From NCBI RefSeq assembly GCF_000337695.1, contig NZ_AOIA01000128.1, positions 54,342-118,341 of the forward strand: a stretch of 64,000 bases of DNA, written 5' to 3'. The stretch comes from Natronococcus jeotgali DSM 18795 (GTDB lineage: Archaea > Halobacteriota > Halobacteria > Halobacteriales > Natrialbaceae). A program made the position numbers and the translations under genes. A model generated the notes under the pieces. That model saw only the letters and a list, made by a program, of their open reading frames with translations, was not told the origin of the DNA and ran no database searches. Each line of letters begins with the position of its first letter. Positions within the stretch are counted from its first letter, which is position 1. Positions 63,999 through 64,000 of this stretch are shown here, in pieces.

Positions 63999-64000
63999 GT

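Overview
The window is chromosomal DNA from a halophilic archaeon (class Halobacteria). The evidence is high G+C with strong third-position G/C bias, very acidic predicted proteins, archaeal TATA-like boxes about 27 nt upstream of start codons (leaderless transcripts) with few Shine-Dalgarno sites, many twin-arginine lipoproteins, an Orc1/Cdc6 gene with origin recognition boxes, and haloarchaeal families such as amphi-Trp and PRC-barrel proteins. I cannot name the genus. No rRNA, tRNA or CRISPR array was seen.

Region 1 (1-20.1 kb) is a methylamine/one-carbon catabolic island. After a partial serine hydrolase come two Rieske-oxygenase alpha-subunit paralogs with a small zinc-finger/winged-helix protein between them, a putative HTH regulator, two FAD-dependent dimethylglycine/sarcosine-dehydrogenase-like fusions, a threonine/serine ammonia-lyase, a BCCT betaine transporter, serine hydroxymethyltransferase and formyltetrahydrofolate deformylase. 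Read together this is a route: import glycine betaine, demethylate it stepwise to dimethylglycine, sarcosine and glycine, condense glycine with methylene-THF to serine, deaminate serine to pyruvate, and recycle excess formyl-THF. The striking point is that the two oxygenase paralogs are complementary. One keeps the catalytic mononuclear-iron motif but has lost the Rieske cluster ligands; the other keeps the Rieske ligands but has lost the iron motif. A TnpB-only insertion element sits between the transporter and glyA.

Region 2 (20.4-46.8 kb) is a surface polysaccharide/glycosylation cluster: initiating sugar-phosphate transferase, two epimerases, at least five glycosyltransferases (two of them broken by single-base frameshifts), a flippase, two paralogous O-antigen-ligase/polymerase-like membrane proteins, two sugar nucleotidyltransferases, and a sugar-transfer ATP-grasp protein. 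Embedded in it are a thioredoxin/thioredoxin reductase operon, a tripartite tricarboxylate (TctCBA) transporter and a PAPS/APS-reductase-family gene.

Region 3 (46.8-52.1 kb) holds small envelope and regulatory genes: amphi-Trp protein, two sensor-domain membrane proteins, an HTH regulator coupled to two small membrane proteins, a DUF4097-like lipoprotein and a PRC-barrel protein.

Region 4 (52.1-54.7 kb) is a replication origin: a 48-nt inverted repeat carrying origin recognition boxes flanks an A+T-rich segment, next to orc1/cdc6, with further boxes on both sides of the gene.

Region 5 (54.7-64 kb) holds an MFS transporter, a NodB-like lipoprotein lacking the usual metal-binding motif, a hexapeptide acyltransferase, a 42-residue membrane peptide, a pair of FtsX-type permeases without an ATPase, a YdjM-like membrane protein and glmS.
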